DNA from: Kribbella steppae
GTDB lineage: Bacteria; Actinomycetota; Actinomycetes; Propionibacteriales; Kribbellaceae
Assembly (NCBI RefSeq): GCF_004342025.1
Contig: NZ_SLWN01000002.1
Location: 434,001 to 498,000 of the forward strand
Direction: 5' to 3'
Length of the DNA: 64,000 nucleotides
Part shown: positions 7,999 to 16,904 of the stretch, in pieces
Layout: each line of letters starts with the position of its first letter
Numbering within the stretch: the stretch's first letter is position 1
The notes under the pieces: model-generated
What the model was told of the DNA's origin: nothing
The model's input: the letters and a program-made list of their open reading frames with translations, nothing else
The model's database searches: none
Program-made: the position numbers and the translations under genes

Positions 7999-8868
7999 TC
8001 AGCTACCGTCCGAGCCCAACCGGTGCGCTTCGCGCCGCTCGCGCGCCTCTGGGCTGTCCGCGTCGGCCACGTCCCGGGCGGCCGCAGCCGCTGCCTCTTC
8101 GGCCGCCGCGTCGGCCAGTTCACCGGCCTTGACGATGTAGCTGATCGCCTCGTCCACGTCGTCGGTCACCACGAACATGTCCAGGTCGGCCGCCGAGATC
8201 TTCCCGTCCGCGAGCATCGACTCGCGCAGCCAGTCGACCAGCCCGCTCCAGTACGACGTACCGAAAAGGACGACCGGGAACGAGGTGACCTTCCGCGTCT
8301 GGGCCAGCGTGAGCGCCTCGAACAGCTCGTCCAGCGTGCCGAAGCCGCCCGGCATCACCACGAACCCCTGGGCGTACTTCACGAACATCGTCTTGCGGGT
8401 GAAGAAGTAGCGGAAGTTCATCCCGACGTCGACCCACTCGTTCAGGCCGTTCTCGAAGGGCAGCTCGATGCCGAGCCCGACCGACACGCCGCCGGCCTCG
8501 GAGGCACCCTTGTTCGCCGCCTCCATCACCCCCGGTCCACCACCGGTGATCACCGCGTAACCGGCGCCGACCAACTTCCGGCCGAGCTCCTCCGCAGCGG
8601 TGTACATCGGGTCGTCCGGCTTGGTCCGGGCCGAGCCGAACACGCTGATCGCTACCCCGAGCTCGGCCAGCATGCCGAACCCCTCGATGAACTCCGACTG
8701 GATCCGCAGCACCCGCCACGGGTCGGTGTGTACCCAGTCCGACGGGCCGCGGCTGTCGAGCAGCCGCTGCTCGGAGGTGGATTGCTGCACCTGGTTGCGG
8801 CGCATCACGACCGGCCCGCGCTGCTTCTGGCCGATCGGGCGGTCGGGGTGGATCGAGGGTTCTGCCAT
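7999..8868 (-). CDS. LOG-family Rossmann-fold nucleotide hydrolase (TIGR00730)
   Basis: A 289-residue protein with the diagnostic PGGFGTLDE motif (KYAQGFVVMPGGFGTLDELFEAL) and GYAVITGGGPGVMEAANKGA. LOG proteins cleave cytokinin-type or other nucleoside 5'-monophosphates to base and ribose 5-phosphate. A 50-residue N-terminal extension and an Ala/Glu-rich C-terminal helix flank the fold. On the minus strand TAATCT lies 6 bp before the ATG, followed directly by GGAGGT, so transcription may be leaderless or nearly so. In actinomycetes this gene is often close to dapE, as here. Confidence 0.9.
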   Translation of the reverse strand: MAEPSIHPDRPIGQKQRGPVVMRRNQVQQSTSEQRLLDSRGPSDWVHTDPWRVLRIQSEFIEGFGMLAELGVAISVFGSARTKPDDPMYTAAEELGRKLVGAGYAVITGGGPGVMEAANKGASEAGGVSVGLGIELPFENGLNEWVDVGMNFRYFFTRKTMFVKYAQGFVVMPGGFGTLDELFEALTLAQTRKVTSFPVVLFGTSYWSGLVDWLRESMLADGKISAADLDMFVVTDDVDEAISYIVKAGELADAAAEEAAAAAARDVADADSPEARERREAHRLGSDGS

Positions 8869-8942
8869 ACCTCCAGATTAGTGCGGACATTTCAACCGGC
8901 GCGCCGACGCGAGCCAGGCCACGCGGGGTACGGCGTACGGAA

Positions 8943-10004
8943 CTACGCCGTCAACCAGGCCCTCAGCCGCTGTTCACACAGCTCGATCTCCGCCTCGGGG
9001 ACGAATTCGTTCTGCTTGTGCGCGTACAGCGGGTCACCCGGCCCGTAGTTGACCGCCGGTACGCCGAGCAGCGTGAACCGGGCCACGTCGGTCCACCCGA
9101 ACTTCGGCTTCGGCTCACCCCCGACCACCTGCAGGAGCGCCGCCGCGGCCGGCCGCTCCAGCCCGGGCAGCCCGCCCGGCGCCGAGTCGGTGACGGCCAA
9201 CTCGAACCCGTCGAACACCTCCCGCAGATGCGCCTCGGCCTCCGCCTCCGACCGGCTCGGCGCGAACCGGTAGTTGATCTCCACCGTGCACAGATCCGGT
9301 ATGACGTTGCCCGCGACGCCGCCGTGGATGCCGACCGCGTTCAGCCCCTCGCGGTACTCGAGCCCGTCGATCGGCACCCGGCGCGGCTCGTACGCCGTCA
9401 GTCGCGCCAGGATCTCGCCCGCGGCATGGATCGCGTTCGACCCCATCCAGGACCGGGCCGAGTGCGCCCGCTCGCCGCGGGTGGTGATCTCGACCCGCAT
9501 CGTGCCCTGGCAGCCCGCCTCGACCACGCCGTTCGACGGCTCCATCACGACCGCGAAGACACCCTCGAGCAGCTCCGGGTTCGACCGGGTCAGCTTGAAC
9601 AGGCCGTTCCGCTCGGACTCGACCTCCTCGCAGTCGTAGAAGACATAGGTGACGTCCCGGTTCGGCTCGGCCAGCGTCGCCGCCAGCCGGAGCCCGACCG
9701 CGAGACCGCCCTTCATGTCGCAGGCGCCGAGCCCGTGGATCAGGCCGTCCGCGCGCCGGGCCGGGAGGTTGTCGTTCAGCGGCACGGTGTCGATGTGCCC
9801 GGCGACGACGATCCGCTCGTCCCGGCCGAGGTCGGTCCGCGCGACCACGGTGTTCCCGTGCCGGAAGACCTTGAGGTGCGGGTACGCCGACAGCGCCGCC
9901 TCGATCGTGTCCGCCAACTGCTCCTCGGTCCCGCTGACCGACTGGTGGTTCACCAGCGCCACGGTCAGATCCGGGCCGGACATGTTCAGGTCGAGCAGGG
10001 TCAT
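8943..10004 (-). CDS. dapE: Succinyl-diaminopimelate desuccinylase
   Basis: A 353-residue M20-family metalloenzyme that hydrolyses N-succinyl-LL-diaminopimelate to LL-diaminopimelate for lysine and peptidoglycan. Metal and catalytic motifs are visible: VVAGHIDTVP (first His/Asp), GLGACDMKGGLAV (bridging Asp), FYDCEEVES (catalytic Glu-Glu) and AHKQNEFVP near the end. A dimerisation lid lies between about residues 170 and 280. The ATG at 10004 has GGGAGG four bases upstream; the frame is open to 10037, but homology begins here. The matching succinyltransferase dapD is at 27923, so the succinylase route is present. Confidence 0.95.
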   Translation of the reverse strand: MTLLDLNMSGPDLTVALVNHQSVSGTEEQLADTIEAALSAYPHLKVFRHGNTVVARTDLGRDERIVVAGHIDTVPLNDNLPARRADGLIHGLGACDMKGGLAVGLRLAATLAEPNRDVTYVFYDCEEVESERNGLFKLTRSNPELLEGVFAVVMEPSNGVVEAGCQGTMRVEITTRGERAHSARSWMGSNAIHAAGEILARLTAYEPRRVPIDGLEYREGLNAVGIHGGVAGNVIPDLCTVEINYRFAPSRSEAEAEAHLREVFDGFELAVTDSAPGGLPGLERPAAAALLQVVGGEPKPKFGWTDVARFTLLGVPAVNYGPGDPLYAHKQNEFVPEAEIELCEQRLRAWLTA

Positions 10005-10013
10005 GGGGCCTCC

Positions 10014-10043
10014 CGGCAATTCAACAAGGCGCGGCAATTCAAC
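10014..10043. repeat. 12-bp direct repeat spanning the VOC gene stop
   Basis: CGGCAATTCAAC occurs at 10014-10025 and again at 10032-10043. The second copy contains the stop codon of the two-domain VOC gene (10039-10041). It looks like a local slippage duplication in the short gap before dapE. Confidence 0.6.
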
Positions 10044-10710
10044 TCAGGAACACACAGAACTCGTTGCCCTCGGGGTCGGCGCACACGTGCCAGCCGATCT
10101 CGTCGTCCTTGGGCCGCAGCAGTGTCGCACCCGCGTCCAGCACCGGCTGCAGGGCGGGCGCGGTGACGTCCCAGTGGATCCGGTTCTTCACCGTCTTAGC
10201 CTCCGGCACTGGGACGAACACCCAGTACGGGAACGGCAGTCCCGGCACGTTTTCCAGCCAGTAGTACGGCTGGCCCGGCCTACTCCCGACATCGCCGCCG
10301 ACTACGCCGGCCCACCAGCGCGCCTGCGCCTCCGGGTCGGCCGAGTCGACCACCAGTTCCATCAGCCGGTACGCCGGGACCGTGTCGCGGACGAAGCCGC
10401 AGAACTCACCGCCCTCGGGGTCCTCCATCACGGTCCAATGCTGCTCTTCTGTCGCGGGCGACTGCACCGTCGCGCCCTCACGCACCAGGCCGTCGATCGA
10501 GCCGGTTTGCACGTCCAGGTGCACCCGTTGCTTCACCGTGCGCGGCTCCGGGACCTGGCACATCCAGATGGTCTTCTCCGGTACCTCGCCGACCAGCACG
10601 TTCGGGTTGTCGGCCGGTGAGGTCAGCCCGAGCACCCGCCCCCAGAACGCGACCATCGCACTAGGGCACGACACGTCCACACACAGGTCCTTGAACCGGG
10701 CCACGCTCAT
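10039..10710 (-). CDS. Two-domain VOC (glyoxalase-like) protein
   Basis: About 223 residues made of two tandem Glyoxalase_6-type VOC domains, roughly residues 1-110 (VARFKDLCVDVSCPSAMVAFWGRVLGL) and 111-223 (MELVVDSADPEAQARWWAGVVG). Each ends in the typical DPEGGEFCGF or DPEGNEFCVF strand. Such proteins bind small molecules or a metal; some give antibiotic resistance or act as isomerases, and no substrate can be read here. The ATG at 10710 is chosen because the domain starts at once; the frame extends to 10740. It is divergent from the MDMPI gene across about 56 bp. Confidence 0.82.
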   Translation of the reverse strand: MSVARFKDLCVDVSCPSAMVAFWGRVLGLTSPADNPNVLVGEVPEKTIWMCQVPEPRTVKQRVHLDVQTGSIDGLVREGATVQSPATEEQHWTVMEDPEGGEFCGFVRDTVPAYRLMELVVDSADPEAQARWWAGVVGGDVGSRPGQPYYWLENVPGLPFPYWVFVPVPEAKTVKNRIHWDVTAPALQPVLDAGATLLRPKDDEIGWHVCADPEGNEFCVFLS

Positions 10711-10752
10711 GCAGCCAACCCTAATCCGAGCGACCGACAAACACTTGCTTGG

Positions 10753-10758
10753 TTAGGC
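10753..10758 (+). promoter_or_regulatory. -10 element TAGGCT; leaderless start of the MDMPI gene
   Basis: TAGGCT ends 8 bp before the ATG at 10767, and no ribosome site precedes that ATG, which fits a leaderless mRNA, common in actinomycetes. The surrounding TTGGTTAGGCTGAC also resembles part of a DtxR/IdeR box, but I count only about 13 of 19 consensus positions. Confidence 0.4.
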
Positions 10759-10766
10759 TGACGTCC

Positions 10767-11441
10767 ATGCGCGACATCCGGCCCGAGGTCAAGGCAGCTG
10801 CTCAACGCGTCAACGACACCGTGGCGACGGTGGACGAGGCGGCGGTCCGGGCGCCGTCAGGCCTGCCCGGCTGGTCGCGCGGCCATGTCATCACCCACAT
10901 CGCCAACTTCTCCGAGGCGATGACGCGGCAGGTCGAGGAAGCGCTCCAGGGCCGCCTGGTCGAGGTGTACGACGGCGGCCGCCCGGCCCGGGACGCCGGC
11001 ATCGAAGCCGGCGCCGGCCGACCCGCCGCCGAGTTGCAAGAACACCTGCTCCAGGCGACGACCGCCTTGATCGCAGCCTGGGAGAGGGTCGGCCCCGACG
11101 ACTGGGAACGCCCGGTCATGCACCGCAACAGCAACCTCGCCGCCGCCATCTACGCCACCTGGCGCGAGTTCGCCGTACACGCCGTCGACCTGGCCCTCGA
11201 GCCCACCCCGGACGGCTGGTCGAAGGAGTTCTGCCTCCACCTCCTCGACTTCCTCCGCCCTCGCACCCCTGACGGCATCCACCTGATCGTGCAGGCGACC
11301 GACGGCACCACCTGGGAGACCGGCGCCGGTGAGGACCGAATCCTCACCGGCACCCTCACCGACCTCACCGCCTGGTACGCCGGGCGCACGCCAACCGGCC
11401 CGATCACCGGCCAACCACCAGAACTCCTCCCCTGGCCATAG
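10767..11441 (+). CDS. Maleylpyruvate isomerase family, mycothiol-dependent-type protein
   Basis: About 224 residues. The N-terminal DinB-like MDMPI domain has LPGWSRGHVITHIANFSEAM and a helix bundle with REFAVHAVDLAL; the His residues are candidate metal ligands. The C-terminal domain (TDGTTWETGAGEDRILTGTLTDLTAWYAGRTP) resembles MDMPI_C/SCP2. In this family mycothiol is cofactor for isomerising maleylpyruvate in gentisate breakdown, but many members have other unknown substrates. mshB for mycothiol synthesis is at 34294. No gentisate genes are nearby, so the exact reaction is open. Confidence 0.85.
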   Translation: MRDIRPEVKAAAQRVNDTVATVDEAAVRAPSGLPGWSRGHVITHIANFSEAMTRQVEEALQGRLVEVYDGGRPARDAGIEAGAGRPAAELQEHLLQATTALIAAWERVGPDDWERPVMHRNSNLAAAIYATWREFAVHAVDLALEPTPDGWSKEFCLHLLDFLRPRTPDGIHLIVQATDGTTWETGAGEDRILTGTLTDLTAWYAGRTPTGPITGQPPELLPWP

Positions 11442-11460
11442 TGCGTCGGCGCGGCTCCGG

Positions 11461-13518
11461 CTAGCTCACGGTGAAGTCGTCGGGCTGGATCCACGTGTCG
11501 ACGTTGGGGGCGTTGAAGCCGGCGTAGACCGTCAGCTCGTGGACTCCGGGCGGGACGGTCACGGTGACCTCGTGGTGGACGTAACCGGTTGACGCGCCGA
11601 AGGTTTTCGACCCGAGGTCCTGGGTCCCGAGGCGGACACCGAAACGACCCTGATCAGCGGGCAGCCCCGCCGACGCGTTGATCCAGGATCCGAAGGTGTA
11701 CGTCGTACCAGGGTTGACCGGGACCGTTTGGTAGAGGGCACTCCAGCCGGTGCAGGTGCAGCGGATCCAGCCGTTGTTGGCCCCGGAGTGCGCGAACCCG
11801 AGACCACGGTCGACGCCGTTGGCCGCAGTTCCTTCGAAGAGCCAGGCCGGTTTGCCACCGCCCGTTCCCTCGAATCCACCGTCGGCGAGTTGGGCGACGT
11901 ACTTGACCGCCAACTCGGAGACCGACGTGTAGCTGCGGGTCCCACCCGGCAGTCCGATCACGCGCACCCCGTCGGTCTCCTGAACCGGGAAGGTGATCGT
12001 GTACGTCTTGTTGGCACCCGCGGACGCGTCGCCGGGGTATGCCGGTGACACGGTCTGTGCGGCAACCTCCACCCAGGCGCCGTCGACCTTGACCTGAACC
12101 CGCGGCCGACCGGTGAAGTACCCGCCCTCAGCAGACACCGCACCGGATGTGAACTCAACCCTGTTCACCTTCTGCCGAGCAGGCCACGTGTAGCCCCACA
12201 ACGAGGCACCCTTCACCTCGTCGTCGAAGTCGGTCTCGCTCCCCGTCACAGCACCGTCGTTCATCAGCGCGAGGCTGCCCGACTGCGACGACTTCGAGAT
12301 CGCGCCGGCACCCGTCGACGGCGCCGCGAGGTTGTCATCCGACGGCAGGTTGTCCGCAGGCTCACCGGAAGACGGCGTCAGCACGAGCTTGCGCAGGTTG
12401 AAGTTGTAGACCGACGTACCGATCCCGCCGCCACCGCACGGGCAGACGTTCGCCTGGACGTACATCGTCTTGCCGTCCGGCTGGACGAACTTGGACGGGA
12501 TCGTCACGCCGTACCCGCCGTACTTCGAGGTCGACCACGGGTACCCGCCGAAGTCCTTGCTGAGGAAGTGTTTCCACGGACCCCACGGCGTCGGCGCCTC
12601 GTAGAACTCGAAGGTGTACTCCGTCCAGGACGTGTAGACATATCGCTTCTGCTTCGCCAGGTAGGTCACGCCGCCTTGGCTGATCACGCTCAGGTTCGAA
12701 GCATTCGTCCCGTACGTCTGGGCGTACAGCCGACGCTGGTCGGTCAGCACCGGCTTGCGCTCGGCGATCTTCGAGGTCCACGACGGCTTCCCGCGATCGT
12801 TGCTCCCGGCATAGAACTCCCAGGCACCGCGGTTCTGCACCTTGCCTTTCGGGACCCGTGCCATGAACACACTCTGCGGATCGGCGACGGTGTCGTCGAA
12901 GGAGTCCCGCCAGTTCCCGTCCAGCCCGTAGGCATAGACGTACCCGTCCGGCGCGAGAGCTCCGCCCTTGCCGAAGTCCGCGAACCAGATCGTGGTGAAG
13001 ACATGGTCGGAGAACATCGGCTTGCGCTGGTCCCATGTCCAGGTCCGGCCGTGATCGGTCGACTTGAGGATCGTCGCCGCCGGTACGTCGTTGAAGTCGA
13101 GGGCCAGATCCTGGACGGCCAGATACATCGTGTCCCCGACACAGACCATGCCGGTCGGTTTCCGGTTGTACCCGCCACCGCTCCAGATCGGCCCGACCTG
13201 GTCACCCTTCGAGATCGTCGTCCCGGACAGGTTCCAGGGTGAGCCGGTGACCTCGCTGACCGCGATATCGGAGAACTCCTGGTCCAGGCTGAACCCCTTG
13301 CCGTCACCGTTGGCGGCGTACAGCTTGTCGTTCCCGGCCCAGCAGGACGGCCACAGGTCGCCGTCGCTCTGGCTCGGCATTCCCTTGGACTCGACCGTGG
13401 TCGTGCCGATGTAGGTGCTGTTGGCACCGTCCGGCGAAGCGGAATCACCGGACTGGGTGAGCAGCGCCGCCGAGCCGAAGACCAGCGGCAGGACAGCAAG
13501 CAAGGCCCCACGCTTCAT
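11461..13518 (-). CDS. Secreted carbohydrate-active protein with sialidase-like and sugar-binding domains
   Basis: A 685-residue exported protein. Residues 1-27 are a Sec signal (MKRGALLAVLPLVFGSAALL). Residues about 40-390 form a propeller-like module with DGDLWPSCWAGNDKLYAANGDGKGF and ILKSTDHGRTWTW, resembling DUF4185 or BNR/sialidase-type glycosidases. Residues about 400-540 look like a discoidin-type galactose-binding domain, and 545-685 like a CBM (DGGFEGTGG...TYTFGSWINASAG). It is the last gene of an ABC sugar operon and probably releases the sugar that the transporter imports. The catalytic type is not established; no standard glycosidase motif is certain. Confidence 0.75.
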   Translation of the reverse strand: MKRGALLAVLPLVFGSAALLTQSGDSASPDGANSTYIGTTTVESKGMPSQSDGDLWPSCWAGNDKLYAANGDGKGFSLDQEFSDIAVSEVTGSPWNLSGTTISKGDQVGPIWSGGGYNRKPTGMVCVGDTMYLAVQDLALDFNDVPAATILKSTDHGRTWTWDQRKPMFSDHVFTTIWFADFGKGGALAPDGYVYAYGLDGNWRDSFDDTVADPQSVFMARVPKGKVQNRGAWEFYAGSNDRGKPSWTSKIAERKPVLTDQRRLYAQTYGTNASNLSVISQGGVTYLAKQKRYVYTSWTEYTFEFYEAPTPWGPWKHFLSKDFGGYPWSTSKYGGYGVTIPSKFVQPDGKTMYVQANVCPCGGGGIGTSVYNFNLRKLVLTPSSGEPADNLPSDDNLAAPSTGAGAISKSSQSGSLALMNDGAVTGSETDFDDEVKGASLWGYTWPARQKVNRVEFTSGAVSAEGGYFTGRPRVQVKVDGAWVEVAAQTVSPAYPGDASAGANKTYTITFPVQETDGVRVIGLPGGTRSYTSVSELAVKYVAQLADGGFEGTGGGKPAWLFEGTAANGVDRGLGFAHSGANNGWIRCTCTGWSALYQTVPVNPGTTYTFGSWINASAGLPADQGRFGVRLGTQDLGSKTFGASTGYVHHEVTVTVPPGVHELTVYAGFNAPNVDTWIQPDDFTVS

Positions 13519-13536
13519 GAGCTATCCCTTTCGGAG

Positions 13537-14334
13537 CTACTTGAGACCGGTCGTCTTCATCGCGTCGACCAGCCGGCGCTGGCCGGCGACGAACACCACG
13601 ACGGTCGGGATGGCCGCGATCACCGCGGCCGCGAGGATGAGGTTCCAGGCGGAGGCGTACTGACCCTGCATGCCGGAGACGCCGAGCTGGATGACGCGAA
13701 GGTCCGGGTTCCGGGTGATGGTCAGCGGCCAGAGGAACGCGTTCCAGTTGGCCAGGAAGAACAGCACCGACAGCGAGGCCAGCACCGGCCGGCTGAGGGG
13801 CAGGATGACACTCCAGTACCGGCGCCAGTAGCCGCAGCCGTCCAGGTCGGCGGCTTCCTCCAGCTCGCGCGGGATGTTCAGGTAGTACTGCCGGAGCAGG
13901 AAGATGCCGAAGGCATGGAAGATGCTCGGCACGATCAGCCCGGCGTAGCTGTCCAGCAGGCCGAGTTGCTTGGCCACGAGGAACAGCGGCACCAGGATCA
14001 CCGGCAGCGAGACGAGCAGTGTCGACATGATGCCGGAGAAGATGATCGCGCGGCCCGGGAACCTCAGCCGGGCCAGCGCGTACGCCGCCATCGAGTGGAA
14101 GAACAGCGCCACCACGGTGACGACCACCGAGATGATCGCACTGTTCATCAGGAACGTCGGCATCGGGATCTTGAACAGCACGTACTGCAGGTTGTCCAAC
14201 GTCCAGTTCGTCGGCCAGCCGAACGTGAACACGTCCTCGGCCGGCCGCAGTGCGCTGACCAGGACCCACAGCAGCGGCGCCACCACGATGAACGCCAGAA
14301 CATGGGCCAGGACCGGGAAGAATCTAGTCCTCAT
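13537..14334 (-). CDS. Carbohydrate ABC transporter permease (MalG-type)
   Basis: A 265-residue inner-membrane permease with six predicted helices, beginning MRTRFFPVLAHVLAFIVVAPLLWVLVSAL. The cytoplasmic EAA loop that docks the ATPase is seen as LEEAADLDGCGYWRRYWSVILPLSRP. Its start overlaps the end of the upstream permease gene by 11 bp, so they are coupled. The locus has no ATPase gene; CUT1 systems in actinomycetes usually share a distant MsiK-type ATPase. Confidence 0.93.
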   Translation of the reverse strand: MRTRFFPVLAHVLAFIVVAPLLWVLVSALRPAEDVFTFGWPTNWTLDNLQYVLFKIPMPTFLMNSAIISVVVTVVALFFHSMAAYALARLRFPGRAIIFSGIMSTLLVSLPVILVPLFLVAKQLGLLDSYAGLIVPSIFHAFGIFLLRQYYLNIPRELEEAADLDGCGYWRRYWSVILPLSRPVLASLSVLFFLANWNAFLWPLTITRNPDLRVIQLGVSGMQGQYASAWNLILAAAVIAAIPTVVVFVAGQRRLVDAMKTTGLK

Positions 14335-15280
14335 CGAAACGGCCTCCCTTCGTGAAGGCGAACATGAGGCCGGTACACGCCACCAGGATCGCGACGACCA
14401 CGGTGGTCAGCGCTGCGGCGTACCCCATGTTGTTGAAGGTGAACGCCTGTTCGTAGATGTAGAGGACGACGGTGCTGGTGGCTCGGGCCGGACCGCCGTG
14501 GGTCAGCACGAAGACCAGGTCGAACGCCTGCAGGCCGGTGACCGCGCCGATCGTCGAGTTCACCACCACGAAGAAGCTGGTCGGGCGCATCAGCGGCCAG
14601 ATCACGTAGCGGAACCGCTGCCAGGTGCTCGCGCCGTCGATCTGGGCGGCGTCCTCGAGTTCCTTCGGGACGTCCTTGAGACCGGCCAGCAGCACCAGCA
14701 TCTGGTAGCCCATCACGAACCAGACACTGATCACCACATAGGTGCCGAGGGCAAGCGACGGCGTACCGAGGAAGGACACGTCACTGAGGCCGAACGGCGC
14801 CAGCAGCTTCGAGAGCGCACCGCGCTTGTCCACCAGCAGGAACTGCCAGATCAGGCCGACGACGACCAGGCTGACGACGTGCGGGAGGAAGAACGCGGAC
14901 CGCACCCACCCGATACCGCGGAAGTGGTTGCGGACCAGCATCGCCAGCGCGAAGCTCACCACGAACGCGAGCGGCACGAACGTGACGACGTAGATCGCGG
15001 TGACCTTGAGCGACGCCCAGAGCTGATCGTCGCCGCCCATCAGCTTGTAGTTGGCCAGACCGACGTACTGGTAGTTGCCGAAGCCGTCGACCTTGAAGAA
15101 CGCGACGCCGAAGGCGAGCACCATCGGCAGCGCGACGAAGATCAGCAGACCGATGGCGTCCGGCGCGAGGAAGGCGTACGCCGCCAACGCCTCGCGCCGT
15201 TTCCGGGTCAGCGGAGCCTTGCCTCGCGCCGGCGAAGCCTTCACCAGCGGCTTGGACGGAGGAGCTGTCGTGGTCACCAT
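14324..15280 (-). CDS. Carbohydrate ABC transporter permease (MalF-type)
   Basis: A 318-residue permease with a 30-residue cytoplasmic N terminus, then membrane helices starting AAYAFLAPDAIGLLIFVALPMVLAF. The EAA loop reads LEDAAQIDGASTWQRFRYVIWPLMRP. It partners the MalG-type subunit downstream to form the channel for the sugar delivered by the lipoprotein encoded at 15280-16659. Its start codon touches the stop of the binding-protein gene, indicating one operon. Confidence 0.93.
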   Translation of the reverse strand: MVTTTAPPSKPLVKASPARGKAPLTRKRREALAAYAFLAPDAIGLLIFVALPMVLAFGVAFFKVDGFGNYQYVGLANYKLMGGDDQLWASLKVTAIYVVTFVPLAFVVSFALAMLVRNHFRGIGWVRSAFFLPHVVSLVVVGLIWQFLLVDKRGALSKLLAPFGLSDVSFLGTPSLALGTYVVISVWFVMGYQMLVLLAGLKDVPKELEDAAQIDGASTWQRFRYVIWPLMRPTSFFVVVNSTIGAVTGLQAFDLVFVLTHGGPARATSTVVLYIYEQAFTFNNMGYAAALTTVVVAILVACTGLMFAFTKGGRFDED

Positions 15281-16659
15281 CAGCTGATGGGCGCGCCCTG
15301 GTAGGTCTTCAGGAACGTGTCGATCCGCGCCGCCGCATCGGCCGCTGCCTTACCCGGGTCGGCCGCGTTCAGCTGGCAGGCCTGGATGGCGTCGGCGATC
15401 GGCTGGTACACCTCCGGTGGGAACCGCGGCTCCGGCTTGCCGGTCGGCGCGATCTCGCTGACGAACTGCTTCAGCACACCTTCGGCGAACGCACCCTTGG
15501 CGTCCGCGGCCTGCTGCACCGACTTGCGCGGCGGCACGTTGGTCTTCACCACGGTGTTCCACTGCCGCTGCCGTTCGATGCCCGCGGCATCGGTCGAGCC
15601 GAGGGCCCACGCGATGAACTTGGCCGCGGCCTCGGGGTTCTTGCCCTTGGCATTGGCGACGAACGCCCAGCCGCCGAGGTCGGTGGCCGGCTTGCCGCCG
15701 TCCGGGGTCGGGTGCGGGATGATGCCGTACTTGAAGTTCTTCGCCTTGGCCCGCATGTCCGCGACCGCCCAGATACCGCTCTGCTGCATCGCGGCCGCAC
15801 CGGAGCCGAGGTTGGACACCACGTCACCGCCGCCGTCGCCGAGTGCCTTGCGCGGAGCCACCTTGTTCTGGATGGTGTCCTGCCAGAACTTCAGCGCCTG
15901 TACGGCGGCCGGCGAGTCGAACGCGACCTTGCCGTCCTTGATGGGCGTACCGTCGCCCTGCCAGAGGAACGGGTACCAGGTGAAGTTCTGGTAGTAACCG
16001 GGCAGCGTCTCGAACATCACGCCGTACCGGTCCTTGCCGGTCAGCTTCTCCGCCACTGCGAGAGTCTGGTCCCAGGTCTTCGGCAGGTCGGCCTCGGACA
16101 GGCCGGCCTTCTCGAACGCGGTCTCGTTGTAGTACATCGCGAGCGGCTCGATCTCCATCGGCAGGCCGTACACCTTGCCGTCCACACTGCGCGCATCGAG
16201 CAGGCCGGGCAGGTAGTCGGCCTTGGACTCGTCCGACAGCGCCGGGCCGAGATCCTGCAGGACGCCGCCGTTGTAGTAGCGGAGGAAGTCACCCGGGCTG
16301 ATCAGGAAGATGTCCGGACCCTGCCCCGACTGGAAGGCGGTCTGCAGTGTGGTGCCGTTCAGGTAGTCCTTGCCGGGGATGTAGCGCAGCTTGACCTTGA
16401 CGTCGTTGTTCTTGTTCCACTCGTCGACGGTCGAGATGAACCACTTGCTCTGTGGTCCCTGGTCGTCGGACGGACCGTAGAAGTTCCAGAACGACATCTC
16501 CTTGGCGTTGCCGCCGGACTCGTCGCCACCACAGGCGGTCAGCAGCGGTCCGCCGACCGCCGAGGCGGCGAGGGCGCCGAGACCGCCGCGCAGGATCGTG
16601 CGCCGGCTGACCGGCGTGGCAAGGCTGTGCTGTCTGGCAGGGATGGGTGTTGCGGCCAT
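15280..16659 (-). CDS. ABC transporter sugar-binding lipoprotein (Tat/lipobox)
   Basis: About 459 residues. The N terminus has a twin-arginine motif (SRRTILRGG) and ends in a lipobox, LLTACGGD, so it is exported folded and lipid-anchored. The rest is an extracellular solute-binding protein family 1 fold (FWNFYGPSDD, PDIFLISPGDFLRYYNGG, GLPMEIEPLAMYYNETAFEKAG). ATG 16659 with GGAG 8 bases upstream is preferred to the frame start at 16731. First gene of the minus-strand transport operon, divergent from the SIS/kinase/LacI genes and facing a palindromic operator. Confidence 0.92.
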   Translation of the reverse strand: MAATPIPARQHSLATPVSRRTILRGGLGALAASAVGGPLLTACGGDESGGNAKEMSFWNFYGPSDDQGPQSKWFISTVDEWNKNNDVKVKLRYIPGKDYLNGTTLQTAFQSGQGPDIFLISPGDFLRYYNGGVLQDLGPALSDESKADYLPGLLDARSVDGKVYGLPMEIEPLAMYYNETAFEKAGLSEADLPKTWDQTLAVAEKLTGKDRYGVMFETLPGYYQNFTWYPFLWQGDGTPIKDGKVAFDSPAAVQALKFWQDTIQNKVAPRKALGDGGGDVVSNLGSGAAAMQQSGIWAVADMRAKAKNFKYGIIPHPTPDGGKPATDLGGWAFVANAKGKNPEAAAKFIAWALGSTDAAGIERQRQWNTVVKTNVPPRKSVQQAADAKGAFAEGVLKQFVSEIAPTGKPEPRFPPEVYQPIADAIQACQLNAADPGKAAADAAARIDTFLKTYQGAPIS

Positions 16660-16750
16660 CAGGTGCTCCAGGGGGTGTCTCGAACGGCCGACCGCGTCGG
16701 TGCCGCCGGTGGTGTCGGGGGTCGTCGCCACCGTGTTGACCGTTTTCGGG

Positions 16751-16762
16751 GCAATCGATTTC
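16751..16762 (-). promoter_or_regulatory. LacI-type operator, transporter side
   Basis: GCAATCGATTTC at 16751-16762 differs by one base from the perfect palindrome GAAATCGATTTC at 16905-16916. It lies about 90 bp upstream of the binding-protein start, near where its promoter should be. A CG centre flanked by AT-rich arms is typical of LacI/GalR sites. The likely ligand is the LacI protein encoded at 18613. Confidence 0.6.
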
Positions 16763-16871
16763 TCGCAATCTACGAGTGACGACCTGGCCGGTCAACCCCC
16801 GGGCCGGTGTCGATGTGATCAAGTCCGCCGTTTTCCCCGTGCAGGTGAGGGTTTCGAGGAGAGCGCAGACG

Positions 16872-16901
16872 TTGACACTGCCGGACCTCGCTGCCTAGTC
16901 T
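16872..16901 (+). promoter_or_regulatory. Sigma70-type promoter of the SIS-kinase operon
   Basis: TTGACA (16872-16877) is followed after 18 bp by TAGTCT (16896-16901). The predicted start site falls inside the palindromic operator just downstream, so repressor binding would block initiation. Confidence 0.65.
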
Positions 16902-16904
16902 GCG

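Noticed and set aside
10749..10765. Second DtxR/IdeR box at TTGGTTAGGCTGAC
   Set aside because: Only about 13 of 19 positions fit and the match is explained by the -10 element; mentioned as a note only.
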